Source of the DNA: Synanceia verrucosa | Lineage: Eukaryota > Chordata > Actinopteri > Perciformes > Synanceiidae | Assembly: GCA_029721515.1 (NCBI GenBank) | Contig: CM056565.1 | Location: forward strand, 9,116,742 to 9,180,741 | Direction: 5' to 3' | DNA: 64,000 nucleotides | Shown here: piece by piece, positions 50,040 through 61,914 of the stretch | Layout: every line of letters begins with the position of its first letter | Numbering within the stretch: the first letter of the stretch is position 1 | Made by a program: the position numbers and the translations under genes | Notes under the pieces: generated by a model | Told to the model about the DNA's origin: nothing | What the model saw: the letters and a program-made list of their open reading frames with translations, nothing else | Databases searched by the model: none

Positions 50040-51157
50040 GCCTGGGATACAACTGATCATTTATTGCTTTATCAATGTCTTTAAAACTATCTGGCAGTTG
50101 GATGTACTCGTCATATATAAATATTTCATGTATATTTAAAGACGTAAAATGAAAACGGAACAGTATGTTTGTATTTGTATAGAGGAACAATAACACAAAA
50201 TACAAATAATTATTCATGAAGTACTTTCATCACGCTTTTACTTACACTGCCAAAACACAATCCATATTTACTTGTTACATGTTACACGTGGATGAAATGT
50301 ACCAACTATTGTGCTTTACAATCGTATGTGGGTAGTCGATGTTTGAACTGCTCTAAAGGTTAAATAATTCCAACAGCATGTGAAGGCAGCACTAATGTAA
50401 ACCGGACAGCAGTGACCCTCACTGGTCTTTTTACTTACTGCAACTATGAAGCTTTGTCTTTCAGGGTAGAAACTTAATGATATTGTGTAGGGATATTGAT
50501 TTGAGACTTTATATGTAAAATATTCACTAAAATCTTTGAGTTCATTCAGTTTGTGGATTCATACATATAAATACTTAAATACTACAAGTTCTTGAATGAT
50601 ATATAGGACATCAAGATTGGTCAGATACATCCGGTCAGGTCACAGTGAATTTAGACTTTTGACCCATTCTGCAGCACATGTAACCAACTCATTACACACA
50701 CACACACACACTCATTACATTGTGCTGATATTTGGCTTCTGGCAGAAGGACAAAACGATGAGAATCGGACCGACAGATAGACTACCAAACCAGATCTGAG
50801 CCCTTGAGCATTTCTGCTTCATAAGGCCAACAAAGTGTGAAGTTGCTGGTGTTTGAACTCGTCATGTACTGTATATTTACAAAGGATCAAGGTGTTGAGT
50901 TATGTAGAAATCACAGCAAATATATTGACTTGACTCTATTTACAGAAACATTTTCATAAAATCTGCACTCATATCGGCAGAGGGAAGCATATCAGTGCTT
51001 CCCTCTACAATACAACTAATAATGCAAGAGTAGCAAACAAATTGCAACATCTCAAAATCATTCCAAAATTTCACATTGTTAATGTTAAGTGCTGAGGGGA
51101 TTTTCTGTGGCTAAAAAATACCTTGTCTGAATCATATAAAACACAAAAGAAAAATAT
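50040..51157. other. Intergenic: between myo18a promoter and connexin 3' end
   Basis: About 1.1 kb, AT-rich, with a short CA run near 50,695-50,711. It must hold the connexin 3' UTR. An AATAAA-type signal on the minus strand is seen only near 50,061-50,066. No other gene seen. Confidence 0.4.
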
Positions 51158-52279
51158 TTACAGCCATGACTTTTTCCCTCTTCCTATTTTGACCATGTTG
51201 AGCAGTCTAGTCTTGCTGCGTTCCTTCTCATCTGCAGTTCTCTTTGAGGTGCACTCCAGGGTGGAGTCAGTCTCGAAGGAGATGGCCGGGCCTTGGTTCT
51301 GGATACCACAGCTCTTGTCCCTGGACACTGGTGTGGTGGTCTGCAGGATGACTCTTCCACGCAGAGAGTGCTTGAGCTCGAGCAACAGTGGGTTGCTTTC
51401 AGAGTATAAATCTACCCGCTGCCTGATGTTCCTGTCTGACACGCAGCATGTGCAGCAGGCAGAGAACAACACCCTGAAAATGTAAATCCAGCCCAGATAA
51501 TGCAGCTCCACAATGTTCAAGATGAAGCAGCCCAGGCTGACGCTAAACATGAAGTTGAGGAAGATGGTCTTCTCTGTTGCCCGAGACACAAAGCAGTCAG
51601 TCCTGTTTGGGCAGGGGTAGGTCTCGCAGCGGAAGAGGTGCGGAACTTCAAATCCAAATAGGTAATACTGTCCAATCAGGAAGATGATCTCCATGATGGA
51701 GCGCAGCAGGACGTGTATGATGTAGATGAGCAGTACCTGGCTAGAGAGTTGGGTTGGGTCCTTCCCTACCTCTTTCGCACCCTCCTCCAGCTGGCTTTTC
51801 TCCTCACACTCATCTTGTTCCCTTGAGCTCCAGTCATCATTGTTATAGGTCAGGTCATGAGGGCCACTGGCCTCCTGCAGCATCTCTTTACCTCCTTCTT
51901 TATCCCCTTCCAATGAAGGCAAGGTGGACCTGGGTGCTGGTTCAACATTGTTATTGTCCTCCAGCTTTTCATTCTTGGTGATTTTTTGCAAGACATAGAT
52001 AACATAGAAGATGGAGGGTGTGGAGACGAGGACGATCTGGAAGACCCAGAAGCGCAAGTGCGAGACTGGGGCAAAGGTGTCGTAGCAGACGTTGTTGCAG
52101 CCAGGCTGCAGGGTGTTGCAGGTGAACTTGGACTGCTCGTCGCTGTAGACGGCGTCCCCCACCAGGGCCACGAGAAGGATGCGGAAGATGAGCAGCATCG
52201 TCAACCATATCTTGCCGATGACCGTGGAGTGGTTTTGAACTTCCGTTAAGAAGCGGCCAAGAATGGACCAGTCTCCCAT
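51158..52279 (-). CDS. Connexin (gap junction protein), gamma/delta-like, 373 aa
   Basis: Connexins form hexameric hemichannels in the plasma membrane that dock into gap junctions. The ATG at 52279 gives MGDWSILGRFLTEVQNHSTV. An acceptor TTTCACAG sits two bases upstream, so the coding region is one exon after a 5' UTR intron, the usual connexin layout. Four membrane segments are near 22-42, 76-97, 182-208 and 235-262. Extracellular loop 1 has CNTLQPGCNNVC (Cys 54, 61, 65; C-x6-C-x3-C) and loop 2 has Cys 218, 223 and 229 (C-x4-C-x5-C). The cytoplasmic loop (about 101-182) is long and acidic. The tail has a Cys cluster ACCTCC at 274-279. Loop 1 resembles delta connexins (NTLQPGC), while YDTFAPVSHLRFWVFQI resembles Cx45; I could not name the orthologue. 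The in-frame GTG upstream at 52294 is intronic. Confidence 0.93.
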   Translation of the reverse strand: MGDWSILGRFLTEVQNHSTVIGKIWLTMLLIFRILLVALVGDAVYSDEQSKFTCNTLQPGCNNVCYDTFAPVSHLRFWVFQIVLVSTPSIFYVIYVLQKITKNEKLEDNNNVEPAPRSTLPSLEGDKEGGKEMLQEASGPHDLTYNNDDWSSREQDECEEKSQLEEGAKEVGKDPTQLSSQVLLIYIIHVLLRSIMEIIFLIGQYYLFGFEVPHLFRCETYPCPNRTDCFVSRATEKTIFLNFMFSVSLGCFILNIVELHYLGWIYIFRVLFSACCTCCVSDRNIRQRVDLYSESNPLLLELKHSLRGRVILQTTTPVSRDKSCGIQNQGPAISFETDSTLECTSKRTADEKERSKTRLLNMVKIGRGKKSWL

Positions 52280-52281
52280 TT

Positions 52282-52283
52282 CT
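52282..52283 (-). other. Splice acceptor of the connexin 5' UTR intron
   Basis: The minus strand reads GTGTTTTTCACAG and then AA and the ATG. The upstream non-coding exon was not found in the sequence up to 56,000. Confidence 0.55.
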
Positions 52284-52619
52284 GTGAAAAACACACATAG
52301 TTAAAATGGCATGAATAATAATAACTGAATCATAATGAAATTTAAGTGGTTGCTCATTCATTCTGCACTCTTTGTTTTTAACTTATTTTATTTCCTTTTA
52401 TCACGTGCAGTTGTGCAATACAGTCAACTTTTCAGATGTTTACAGCTGGTGCTTGGGGTCCATTCATGAGTCCGGCCTTCATCATTGACCATATGCCCAT
52501 GTGTCCATCATCCACATAGCCACCATCAATGCATACATATATATACACATACTTATACATATACATACATATACACACATATGCATATATAGAAAAGACA
52601 ATCATAATTGTTCACATTT

Positions 52620-53455
52620 AAATAAGAAGAAAAATGGGGACATCACTCTCCATAGAGGGAAAGAAAAGAAATAACAGGTGACCATTTTATCAAAAATGCC
52701 TCTGTCTTTTGTTGTAATCTTGCTGTAATGTTTTCCATGTAATAAACATCCTTAATCTTCTCCCATCATTGTGTCACTGTGGGGGGCTGAGGCTTCAGCC
52801 AGGAAACCGTAATCATTTTTTTAAGCCACTAAAAGAAGAATTCTCAGTAATAATACCTGACTATTGTTTACTAGATTTTCTGGCAGTATTCCTAGCAGAA
52901 AGTAAGATGGTTTTAATGGCACCTCTAAATTTAAACAATTTTGAATCTCATTTTGTATGTCTTGCCAATAACCTGATAGTTTAGGACACTCCCAGAAAAT
53001 ATGTGTATGGTCTCCCACCAGGCCACAGCCCCTCCAGCAACGATCCAAAGTGCCCCTGAATTTTGAAGAAACAAGAGGCACCCTAAAAAACCTTAACTTT
53101 CCATTCAAATTCCTTCCAAGTGGGACGGTTTGTGACCTTGTGTCCCTCTCTGCATGACTGTTCCCACTCTTCATCTGAAATTATTGTGTTCGTTTCTAAT
53201 TCCCACTTTTCCTTAACATCCACACTATTCTCCATGGAGTCGTTTTGTAGTATTTTATATATGTGTGATATGATCTTCTTTTTGATAGATCCTTGAATTG
53301 TTAACATAAAAAAATGCTCTATATTTGATGGTGTGGCGCATAGTTTGTCTCTTTCTTCATGTGTCTGCAAATAATGTCTCAGCTGTAGATACTTAAAGAA
53401 GTCTGGAGGTTGTATTTATGCTGAAGTTGTTCGAAGGACATCATTCTGCACTCTT
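52620..53455 (-). pseudogene. Decayed L1-like LINE fragment (C-terminal ORF2)
   Basis: Minus-strand frames broken by at least two frameshifts encode FEQLQHKYNL, DFFKYLQLRHYL, EEWEQSCREG and then CWRGCGLVGDHTHIFWEC. The last is the C-x3-C-x7-H-x4-C motif found at the end of L1/Tx1-type reverse transcriptase proteins, followed by PKLSGYWQDIQNEIQ. No upstream reverse transcriptase domain remains, so this is a 5'-truncated dead copy. It lies upstream of the connexin, probably in its 5' intron. Confidence 0.7.
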
Positions 53456-56050
53456 AAGAAGAAAAAATACAGTATGACTCAGTTTTACCGAAGAAAAAGG
53501 TCCATGAAACCAGAAGTATTTGCACATGTACTGTAGATTATCTAGATTTAAATATTTAGAAATCCTCTATAAATACACAGTAAATATCATAAAATAACTT
53601 TCTTGGTGTGTCATTACCTCATGTACTGTATGTCACAATTTGAGAAGTTACAAGTTAGCAACTTATAACTAAAGTTATAATCAAGAATTATTTCATCACA
53701 TGTAAATTATATATGATTACATAAGAGCATATGAATCACCAGTAGTTTTTCAAATTTTGAAAACAGTTCAGTTACATTCAACGACACACAATTTCCTATA
53801 ACAGGAAATACCTTGGTTTACAAGTTGATTCTCAATTCAAAATACTCTTTAAAACAGAAAGAGAGACATAATCAGCTATGTTGTGGAGGAGCTTACCTTT
53901 GGAGAATCTGAATTTTCCTTATCCAAAGCTGGAAAAATACCAAAAGAAGCAATCCTCATAGCTGTGTTTTCAAGAGGAAACCATTTGCTGGATGTTATTG
54001 TGCCATTTGAGCTGGATGAGGAGAGAATGGGCTGACCACACATATTCCCCTCCTAACTCGAACTGAAACATTTGTTGCACTGTATGTGGATAAAGGCTTT
54101 CAATGTACAGTGGGGACAAAGATTGGAAATGCACAATGGGGGCACCTTTACTGAAAGAGCCATTCACTGACGAGCAGAGGGTTCAAAGAACGTACTGGAA
54201 ACAGAGTGCTCACAATACTGATTCAAGCACAGACCTGTGTGTCCACTTTTAGAGCTGGGAACACAAGTCACAACAAAGATCATAGACAACCATTTTTTTC
54301 TTTCACTTTATAGTGATTTAAGTATGAAATTGCAGGAAATTCCTCTTTGAAAACTAGAAATATTATCCAACAACAAGCTCTTTGGGTGCATACACATCAT
54401 GGTTACTCTTATGAAGCTAATCTTCGCACATCCAATTGCGTTGTAAACAGTAACATTTGATTTTCAAGATAAAGGTTGAGTTTTGAGATGGTGTTGTCCG
54501 AGCGAGGGGTGCAAAAAGGCCATTGTCTCCTTACACGCCTGGCCTTATTTGGTATTATTAAACCTCTTCTCCTACCACAGGGCAGTAGCAGAAAGGGTTA
54601 TTGCCTCCATCACAAGATGGTCTCCAGTCTCCAGTAGTTTGTTTCTCTTTGGGTGCTTTCTTATATATAACTGTGCTGTGTTAGCCCATGTGATACTGAT
54701 ACTGTGGTCCTCCTGTCATATTGCACATTTGACATTGTTTGGCACACTTACCTATTTATGTACATTATCTGGTGCAGAGCCCTACTGCTCTGGTGACAGG
54801 TATACCCCCTTTGCTGCCTTGAACCTGATTACTGTTAAGGTTACTTTTTATTTACTGATATTTTGAAGCAAATGTGGAATAAGAAAAGGACAACAGGAGT
54901 TTCGGCTTACGTACGCCAACTATGAGCCTAGTCGGATTTGAATAAAAGTTGTTGACATCATGTGCAACAGTATGTGTCTTAGTTGTTTGAGCCTTACAGC
55001 AGCCATTGAAGGTCATCTGGTATCACCTACTGTTCTAGTAATCCCAGAAGCTCTGTACTTTTTTCTTGGCTGTCCACAGGGTTGAAGGTGTCACTTGACC
55101 CACAGACAGGCATCCTGTATATTATCTGCATGAAACGCCAACAAAGATATCAGTTATGTACTGTTATTTCAGAGTAATGCATCACGCATTCCTTTCTATC
55201 AATCCAAATTCATGTCTAATATGTGAAACATCTTTGAGGCAGCTCCAAAAACATCAGGATGATGCAGAGCAGCTATGATTCATCAGTTTCCACTGTTTCT
55301 GAGGGTTGAGTAATCATACAGTTTCATGATGAACAATGTAACAGTGAAGGCCAAATCTGCAAATATGGCTGAAATAAGTTGATTTGTCACAGTTGCTCAA
55401 ATTCTGCAGGGAATAATTACATCAAAGATAAGCATTCTTTTTTTTAATCATAATATAAGTTGTGTACCAATTGTCAATGAGTAGTGTATGTGTGTTATCC
55501 TGATCCACTGGAAGCAATTCGTCCAGTTTATGAGCTCTGTTTTTTTCATTCATCCCATCCCCATGAATGAAAACAAACTGCTGCGCACGCGGTATTATTT
55601 TATTTTTTTTTTTTTTTGGGCTCGGTTTAAACAGAAACGCTTCACGCAGAGAAGTGAAGAAGTGAGGCCAAATCTTTGTAGTGAAGAACAATCCGCTTTC
55701 CCAATCATGTTCTTGTAAAAACCACTCTGGCGTTACTGAAACACATTCATATCCTGACCACATGCGACAGTAGTAGTCGACTATAACAAATGCCCCTCGC
55801 AGAATCGGCGAAAAACCATCCAGAGGGGTGTTTTAAAATACAACTATGTCAAATCAGTTCCACGATAGGAGCGGAACGATCAAAATAACGTTTTGCACAT
55901 ATAAATTATAATTAATATCAATTTGGTTGTGTTTGCTAATCTGTGTGTGTTATGTGAGCGGTATAAACGCGTACGTAGCTATTTTTAACAGACTAAATTT
56001 AAAATCATCCCACCCTAAATAGTATGTAAAATGGTTCAGTCCTCGAGGTT
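53456..56050. other. Intergenic: between connexin upstream region and vezf1 promoter
   Basis: 2.6 kb without a gene I can support. Contains a poly-T tract near 55,600-55,618. The plus-strand 127-codon frame at 54483-54866 has no recognised domain or splice context. Confidence 0.4.
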
Positions 56051-56077
56051 ACCGGAAGTTGTTTCAGCTGCCATGTT
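56051..56077 (+). promoter_or_regulatory. vezf1: vezf1 core promoter: ETS and YY1 motifs
   Basis: ACCGGAAGT (ETS/GABP consensus) at 56051-56059 and CCATGTT (YY1-like CCATNTT) at 56071-56077 sit 57-83 bp before the start codon. There is no TATA box. This is typical of broadly expressed CpG-type promoters. Several CpGs flank it on both sides. Confidence 0.5.
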
Positions 56078-56133
56078 TGGTTGCTTTGTTGTAGGCTTCT
56101 ACAAGGTTTCCTACAGAATTAGTAAGTGTGGAA

Positions 56134-56166
56134 ATGGAGCCGAGCTGGAGTACGTTTCTTTTTCAA
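56134..56166 (+). CDS. vezf1: vezf1 coding exon 1
   Basis: 11 codons, MEPSWSTFLFQ, followed by donor GTAAGT at 56167. Human VEZF1 begins MEANWTAFLFQ. The match, the start context GAAATGG and the consensus donor identify a microexon-sized coding exon that ORF length alone cannot show. It is separated from exon 2 by a 5.0 kb intron. Confidence 0.9.
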
Positions 56167-59100
56167 GTAAGTTGATTCTTTAGGAGGGAAACCGAGGTTG
56201 CTCGCGAAACAACCTCAAGAGTTGTATGCGCGGGATATCCTGGCGGTAAAAGCAGTTTTTAAACGAGTAATGCCAAGATAAAGTAACCAAGCAAAACAAT
56301 GGTATATGAATCCAGGCGTCCAGCTGTGAGGCTTGGGAATGACGCTAGAACAAAAAAAATCAGTTTTCCTCAACGCGTGTTTGAAAAATGTGGACTGTTT
56401 TATAATTTACGCATACTTTCGATTATTTATGTCATGTAACTCGACAGAGTTTGGGGGTTTTCAAGTTTGTTTGCCGAGTCGGAGCCAGCGAAACATGCGG
56501 GATAATTTGAAGTAAGGAGACGCCACTGCACCGTTACAATCGAGACAGACCTGTTTTTTTCCCTGTGACTGAGGGCTTTGATCGGTCGCCATAGGATAAT
56601 GAGATGTAACGCCAGTGAATATTGTAATTGTTACCCGGATAAACCAACAGATAAATATTATTTGAAATGGTGGATGTTAGCAAACGTCGAGTAAGTGCAT
56701 ACTTAGGTTATCGGCTGCTGAGATTTACCAATGACGAATCGCAAGCCCGCGGTGAACTTTCCGCTTGCCTCAGCCGAGTAACAGTAACTAGCCAAGTTAG
56801 CTAACGATGTTTAGGCTGCCTTAGTCAAACTCTCTGGCTAATTTAGCTCAAATTTGGGCGAGGCTGTCGCAACGAGTGTACAAAACTACATGTTACGCGG
56901 CTAGATAAACAGCGTTTGTACGACTCTTATGTTTATTAACAAGCTATTTATTCGGGAAGACCGTGGCGGAAAGGAATTCACACTGTGAACACACAACGTA
57001 GGCTAACACTAGCAACGAAGGAGCAGATTTGAAATTAGCAGTGACATTACGCAATTTATAAATCCACTTCTTTTCAGCCAGAAAGTGAGTGTGGAGGGTG
57101 CATGTCTGCCACGGTTCATGGTTTTCCCTGTGTGTACTGAAGGCTTTTGTTCAATAAAATGAATGAAATGTTTTAGTCCCGTGGCCTTAGTTAGCCTGAA
57201 AGACAAACTTAGTGAGGAGACGAGAAACGTGAAGACAACGAGTTTATATGGAAAGGTATTTCAAGTCATTCCGTGTTCAGATTTGTGTATGATGTTATTT
57301 AATCGAGTATTGATGTTATGAACACACATCCTAATCATTATAATGCTGTCTATGATTGTTCGGTTCATTCTATGAAGTTCAGCCCCAGTGTGGTTTTAGT
57401 GGTCCTCAATGAACTTCCCTATCATTCATATATATGAAACCATTATTTTAACCTCTACATAACCCAAATAAGCTGCAAAGTATATTATAGCAGGTCAGGT
57501 GTAAATCATGAGAATCATTATTTGTAGTGCTGTCATGCCAGCCAATAATATACCATTTATGTAATAGTTTGAGACAAATGCATCCAAACTTCAGAGAAAC
57601 ATGTTTTACCATCTAGGGTAAATAAAAATGTGTCAGGCTGGAATATGACAGACAAGGTGTGGATAACTCAAGGGGCTCTTATGTGCATTAAAAGCACTCA
57701 AGAGGAGCCTGGTAGCAGTGTACCATGCACTGCTTTTATCATCTTTGCAATTCAGTTAGATTACTGTATTACATCCTTTGTGATACATTGTATTAGTAGC
57801 AGTAATGTTCTCCTCCACTGTCACATCTTGCGTCTTTTGAACACTATTTCTTCTTGGTGAAAAGGGCAGATGGACGGCTCGTTGTAGAGTGTTTGGCGTG
57901 CAGCCAGAGGCCCCCTGCATGTATTATGTACTGCACACTGTTACTCTGTAAATCTGTGTGCAGTCATCATTGACGTAAGAAGGGAAATATTTCATTCAGC
58001 TACCACCAAATTGAAACATGCTTTTGCAGTGTTTTTTTTTCAGCACTCCACTGTTACCCCTTTTGCTTGAGAGGTGGTTTGATAAAATGTGTAAATGTAA
58101 AAGATGAGGATTCACATGTTCTCGTTTAAATACTTTGTCAGGCATTTTAAATGATTCATATTGTTGTGTAAATGAGCTTGAATAATATCATACGTACAGC
58201 TGCCTCTCCTCCTGTTTTAATGATCGCTGGGCAGTGATATATATTTATTTATTTTATTGATATATATATAATCCATCCATAATACTGCAATGTAACAGAA
58301 AAACAATGTGAGAAAGTCATACTGAAAATCCTCCTGTGCCTGAAACTCTGTTCTGTCTTTCAGCAGGTGGGACACACTGACCACACTAATATTGCCACTG
58401 CAAGACGTACAAACATAGTTTAAAAATAGCTGTTGGTGATGCACCTTGCATGTGGAAGCCATTTTGTTTATTTGGTGTAGCCTAGATCTGTTTCTTAATA
58501 CAGTGAACAGCTGGCCTGTAAATTTACATGTTAGATATTAGGTTTAGGTTTAATTTAATAACATCAATCAATCAAACAAGTTTATTTATGTAGCCCAAAA
58601 TTGCATTGCATGCCCCAATGGGCTTCACAAATGCACTTTTATGGATTGACGCGGGCAACAATTATCAAGTGCTTTAAAAACAATTAAAAGCAGTGAATTG
58701 AATGCATACAAACAAATGCAGATAATACGTAGGCATAAACCCTCCCATAAAAGTAAATACATAAAAACACAAAGACATAGTAGGAAATAAGAACAATTTA
58801 AGGTTGATCATAGGTCATAGAGGAAAACATGGGTTTTAAGCCTGGATTTAAAAATCTCAACAGATTGCAGTTGCTTTTGAAATTGTCACTTGGAGCAGAA
58901 ACTCATTAAGTCAAGCTGACAGATGCGCACCCATCAAGCTGCTATGGCTAGCATGATAGCAAAGAATTGTCTGCTTAAAAATCCAGCGGACACAAAGCTA
59001 TGTTATATTCATTCGTTGTAACGTATGTGGCCACCTGACAAATGTAAGGTCCAGTTTGTTCTCCACTAACTAAGAAACATCTCAATCTTTAGCTTGCTAG

Positions 59101-61162
59101 GTGTTCACAAACTGCTCACCAACTTTCTGTTTGCCATTTGGTGCTAATTAAGTTGCTTAAAGTGAGTTTTCGATCTTGTTTGCTTGAAACTGATCCATTA
59201 TTACAACACGCGCACTTTCTATCCATTGTTTCGGAAATCTAGTGATGAATGGAGCTTCAGCATCCGTAGTTTCTAGTGTCAGAATAAAGGCTTTATGTGG
59301 GCTGAACATTTGCTCTTCGCTTCATCTTTCAAACCACGTTATATCTCACAGTTGCTTCCTTGTACTCGGCAGGACTGTTGTCTCAGATGTTGTATTAAAT
59401 GGCACCACTCTTGGTGGTTTTGGCTCATTGTTTTCAGTGATTTGGGAAGATGGATGACGTGATGAGAAATAGTCTTTATCATCCTTTTACATGATACAGA
59501 CCAAAACAATAATATATCGAACCCTTCTGAACAGTATTCATACATCTTTACATGCTTTGAAATCCTTCTGGATGACTGGATGACCACCGAAGGTTTCTCC
59601 ATTTGTAAACAAGTGAATAACAAACTGCAAGAAACCCATAAACATAAAAAGAAGGGTCTACATGTATCAGAAATATGTTTTCCTGTAATATGCACTCCGC
59701 TCCTTTCTTCTATTCTTATTTTATCAATTATGGTTTTTGTTTGTCTTGAGGGGGAAAAAAGGGATTTTCAGCAAGCAGCTGTTAAGAGAGCGATACAAAG
59801 GATTGAAGAAAGACAGTGCATAATCTGACTCAGACCGTGAGCCCTGATTCAAGTCTACAGTGGCCCGTGGAGCCATCGGGACACTCCCTCCATTTTGATG
59901 TTATTTATGAGGGAGCAGCCCCAGTTGTCAGAGCGCATTTGTGTCAAAATGGTCAGAGCTGCATGAAGGCACAGCAGCTTACAGGCCCTGCACCGCTGTA
60001 TAGAGGCGGGCTGTCTGCTGCGGTGGCTACGTCTGCTGTTCACAAGCTTCACAAAGAGGAGGGTTCCCGGCTGGTATCCCCACCACCACTCCCCCCAACC
60101 CAAACATAAAGCTCCCCCCTTCCCAGGCCCACCCCTGGTGTGCCAGCGGACGGGTTAGCATTGGCATGACGATGACTAATCCTGGAAGGTGGCAAATGCG
60201 AGCAGGTGCTCAGACAAACGGATGGGTGGCATTCTCCATGAGTTCCCAGGTCTCGTAATGCTTACGAGTGGAATGACGTCTACTAGTTCAGTCGAGTAGT
60301 GCGTGTGTGCGTGGAAAAACAATGTCCGCTGTCTCATGAATAGATGAGCCAAATCAATGAAGATGAGCATACAAAGATCCCCCGCTGAGGCATCACTGCT
60401 CAGATTTGTGTCTCTCACAATAGGCTGGGTGACATAAGGAGGACACTGTGCGGTTCATTTTTCTCCTCGGTCCCCGTCTCCTCTGTTTTTTTGCAACTCC
60501 TTCTCTCGGCTGGCCTTCTGCGAATGGATGATTGAACCTCAAAGGGAAAGGTCAAGCATTTCACCTTGCCCTTTTTCTTGCTGCTGTTTCACAACACAGT
60601 TCCCTTGACTGTGTCCGTTTACCAAAACAACATGTTTTATCACAAGTTTAGCAAGAATTGTAAAGGAATACGAATTACCATTACCAACACCAGCTCCTGC
60701 TGATGGTGTGTTTGCAACTAACTGTGGTCGGCTAAAGCTGGAGCTCTGGACTCCTGCTTTGCCTCTAAGTTGGTATGCTTGCTTTGCAGTCACATGATGA
60801 ATCAGCACCGTTATGACGGGGATCGTTTTTCATCCAGTATATTTGGATTCTTTTGCGCTCGTGGCATGCCGCTGCGTCAACCTCATTAATGACAGATCCA
60901 GTGCCCATTTTGTGCTCTGTAACATCTCTCACCAGGCCTTGTTGTTTTCATGGACTTCAGCAGACTACTGACAAGCTTTCAGTGGTGCTGCAGCTGTCAC
61001 CAACACTGCAACTGGAGAGTAATGATACAGTGGAGTTTAGAAACTAAAATCCCAAACAGTGTATCATTACCGTCAAACCTCACATTAGATTTTTTTACCA
61101 ACAAATATCTGGAATTAAATTTGGGCTCAGCTGAATATTTGTGTGTGTCTGTGTTTATTCAG
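56167..61162 (+). other. vezf1: vezf1 intron 1
   Basis: 5.0 kb. The first 0.9 kb is CpG-richer and continues the promoter region. Holds a TA run near 58,258-58,271 and the dispersed repeat at 58.56-58.86 kb. No additional exon recognised. Confidence 0.6.
58556..58860. mobile_element. Dispersed teleost repeat fragment
   Basis: It begins atcaatcaatcaaacaagttt, then tttatttatgtagcccaaaa, gggcttcaca and gacatagtaggaaataagaac. The string tttatttatrtagcccaaaat followed by a gggctt block is a very common interspersed repeat in fish genomes. Family name not assigned. Lies in vezf1 intron 1. Confidence 0.5.
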
Positions 61163-61165
61163 CAG

Positions 61166-61914
61166 GCCAATGAAGCCCTCCACCACCAGCACCATGTGGC
61201 ACAGAACAGCCTGCTGCCACTTCTCAATGCAGGGGCCGAACAAATTGACCAGAAGCCCATCCTGCCCATCCACATAGACCAGAAGCCCCCCACCAGCGCC
61301 GTCGATCTCCTCAAAGACAATGTGGCCAGCGGCGGAGGCACAAGGCCGCCTGTGCCCGTGATAAAGAAGGAGCACAAAGGCAAAACGCCGTTCGTCTGCG
61401 GCTACTGCAACAAAGCCTTCCGCGACAGCTACCACCTGCGACGCCACGAGTCCAGCCACACCGGCATTAAGATGGTGTCTCGGCCAAAAAAGGCTGCCCA
61501 GACAGCTCCCACCATGGTGCCCATGATCTCTACCATGCCGCGGGAGAATAATGGCCACCCTTCATACATCTCCACTGTGGCGGGCATCCTCTCCACGGCA
61601 ACCACCTCGGTGTCCTCGGGCGCCAGCATCATGACATCGTCCCCAATGGGAAACGTGCCGCAGCAAAACGTCCCCAAGAAGCCCCCTAAGCCCGTCAAGA
61701 AAAATCACGGGTGCGAGATGTGCGGCAAGGCCTTTCGAGACGTCTACCACCTGAATCGCCACAAGCTGTCCCATTCAGACGAGAAGCCTTTCGAGTGCCC
61801 CATCTGTCAGCAGCGCTTTAAGAGGAAGGACCGGATGACCTACCACGTTCGCTCGCATGACGGCGGCGTCCACAAGCCCTACGTGTGCTCTGTGTGTGGA
61901 AAAGGCTTCTCCAG
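61166..61914 (+). CDS. vezf1: vezf1 exon 2: vascular endothelial zinc finger 1, C2H2 fingers 1-3 and start of 4
   Basis: VEZF1 is a nuclear C2H2 zinc-finger transcription factor that binds G-rich promoter elements and acts in vascular development and chromatin insulation. With exon 1 the window holds 260 residues. A Gln/His-rich start (ANEALHHQHHVAQNSLLPLL) is followed by a linker and finger 1 (Cys 89, 92; His 105, 109; CNKAFRDSYHLRRHESSH). A Ser/Thr/Pro spacer leads to finger 2 (194, 197; 210, 214; CGKAFRDVYHLNRHKLSH), finger 3 (222, 225; 238, 242; KRKDRMTYHVRSH) and the first two cysteines of finger 4 (252, 255). Fingers 2-4 are near identical to human. The exon ends CCAG|GTAAGG in phase 2, and the continuation (human PDHLSCHVKH) is beyond the window. 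A tandem acceptor lets it also begin at 61163. The a/b paralogue is unresolved. Confidence 0.95.

Noticed and set aside
52280..52294. Longer connexin start (five extra residues)
   Set aside because: It begins at a GTG and overlaps the splice acceptor; MGDWS is the family start.
54483..54866. 127-codon plus-strand frame between connexin and vezf1
   Set aside because: Hydrophobic but without a recognised family, start context or splice partners; consistent with chance.
60950..61162. Extended start of the vezf1 exon 2 frame (MDFSRLLTSFQ...)
   Set aside because: Open by chance in the intron; the family N-terminus is supplied by exon 1 at 56134.
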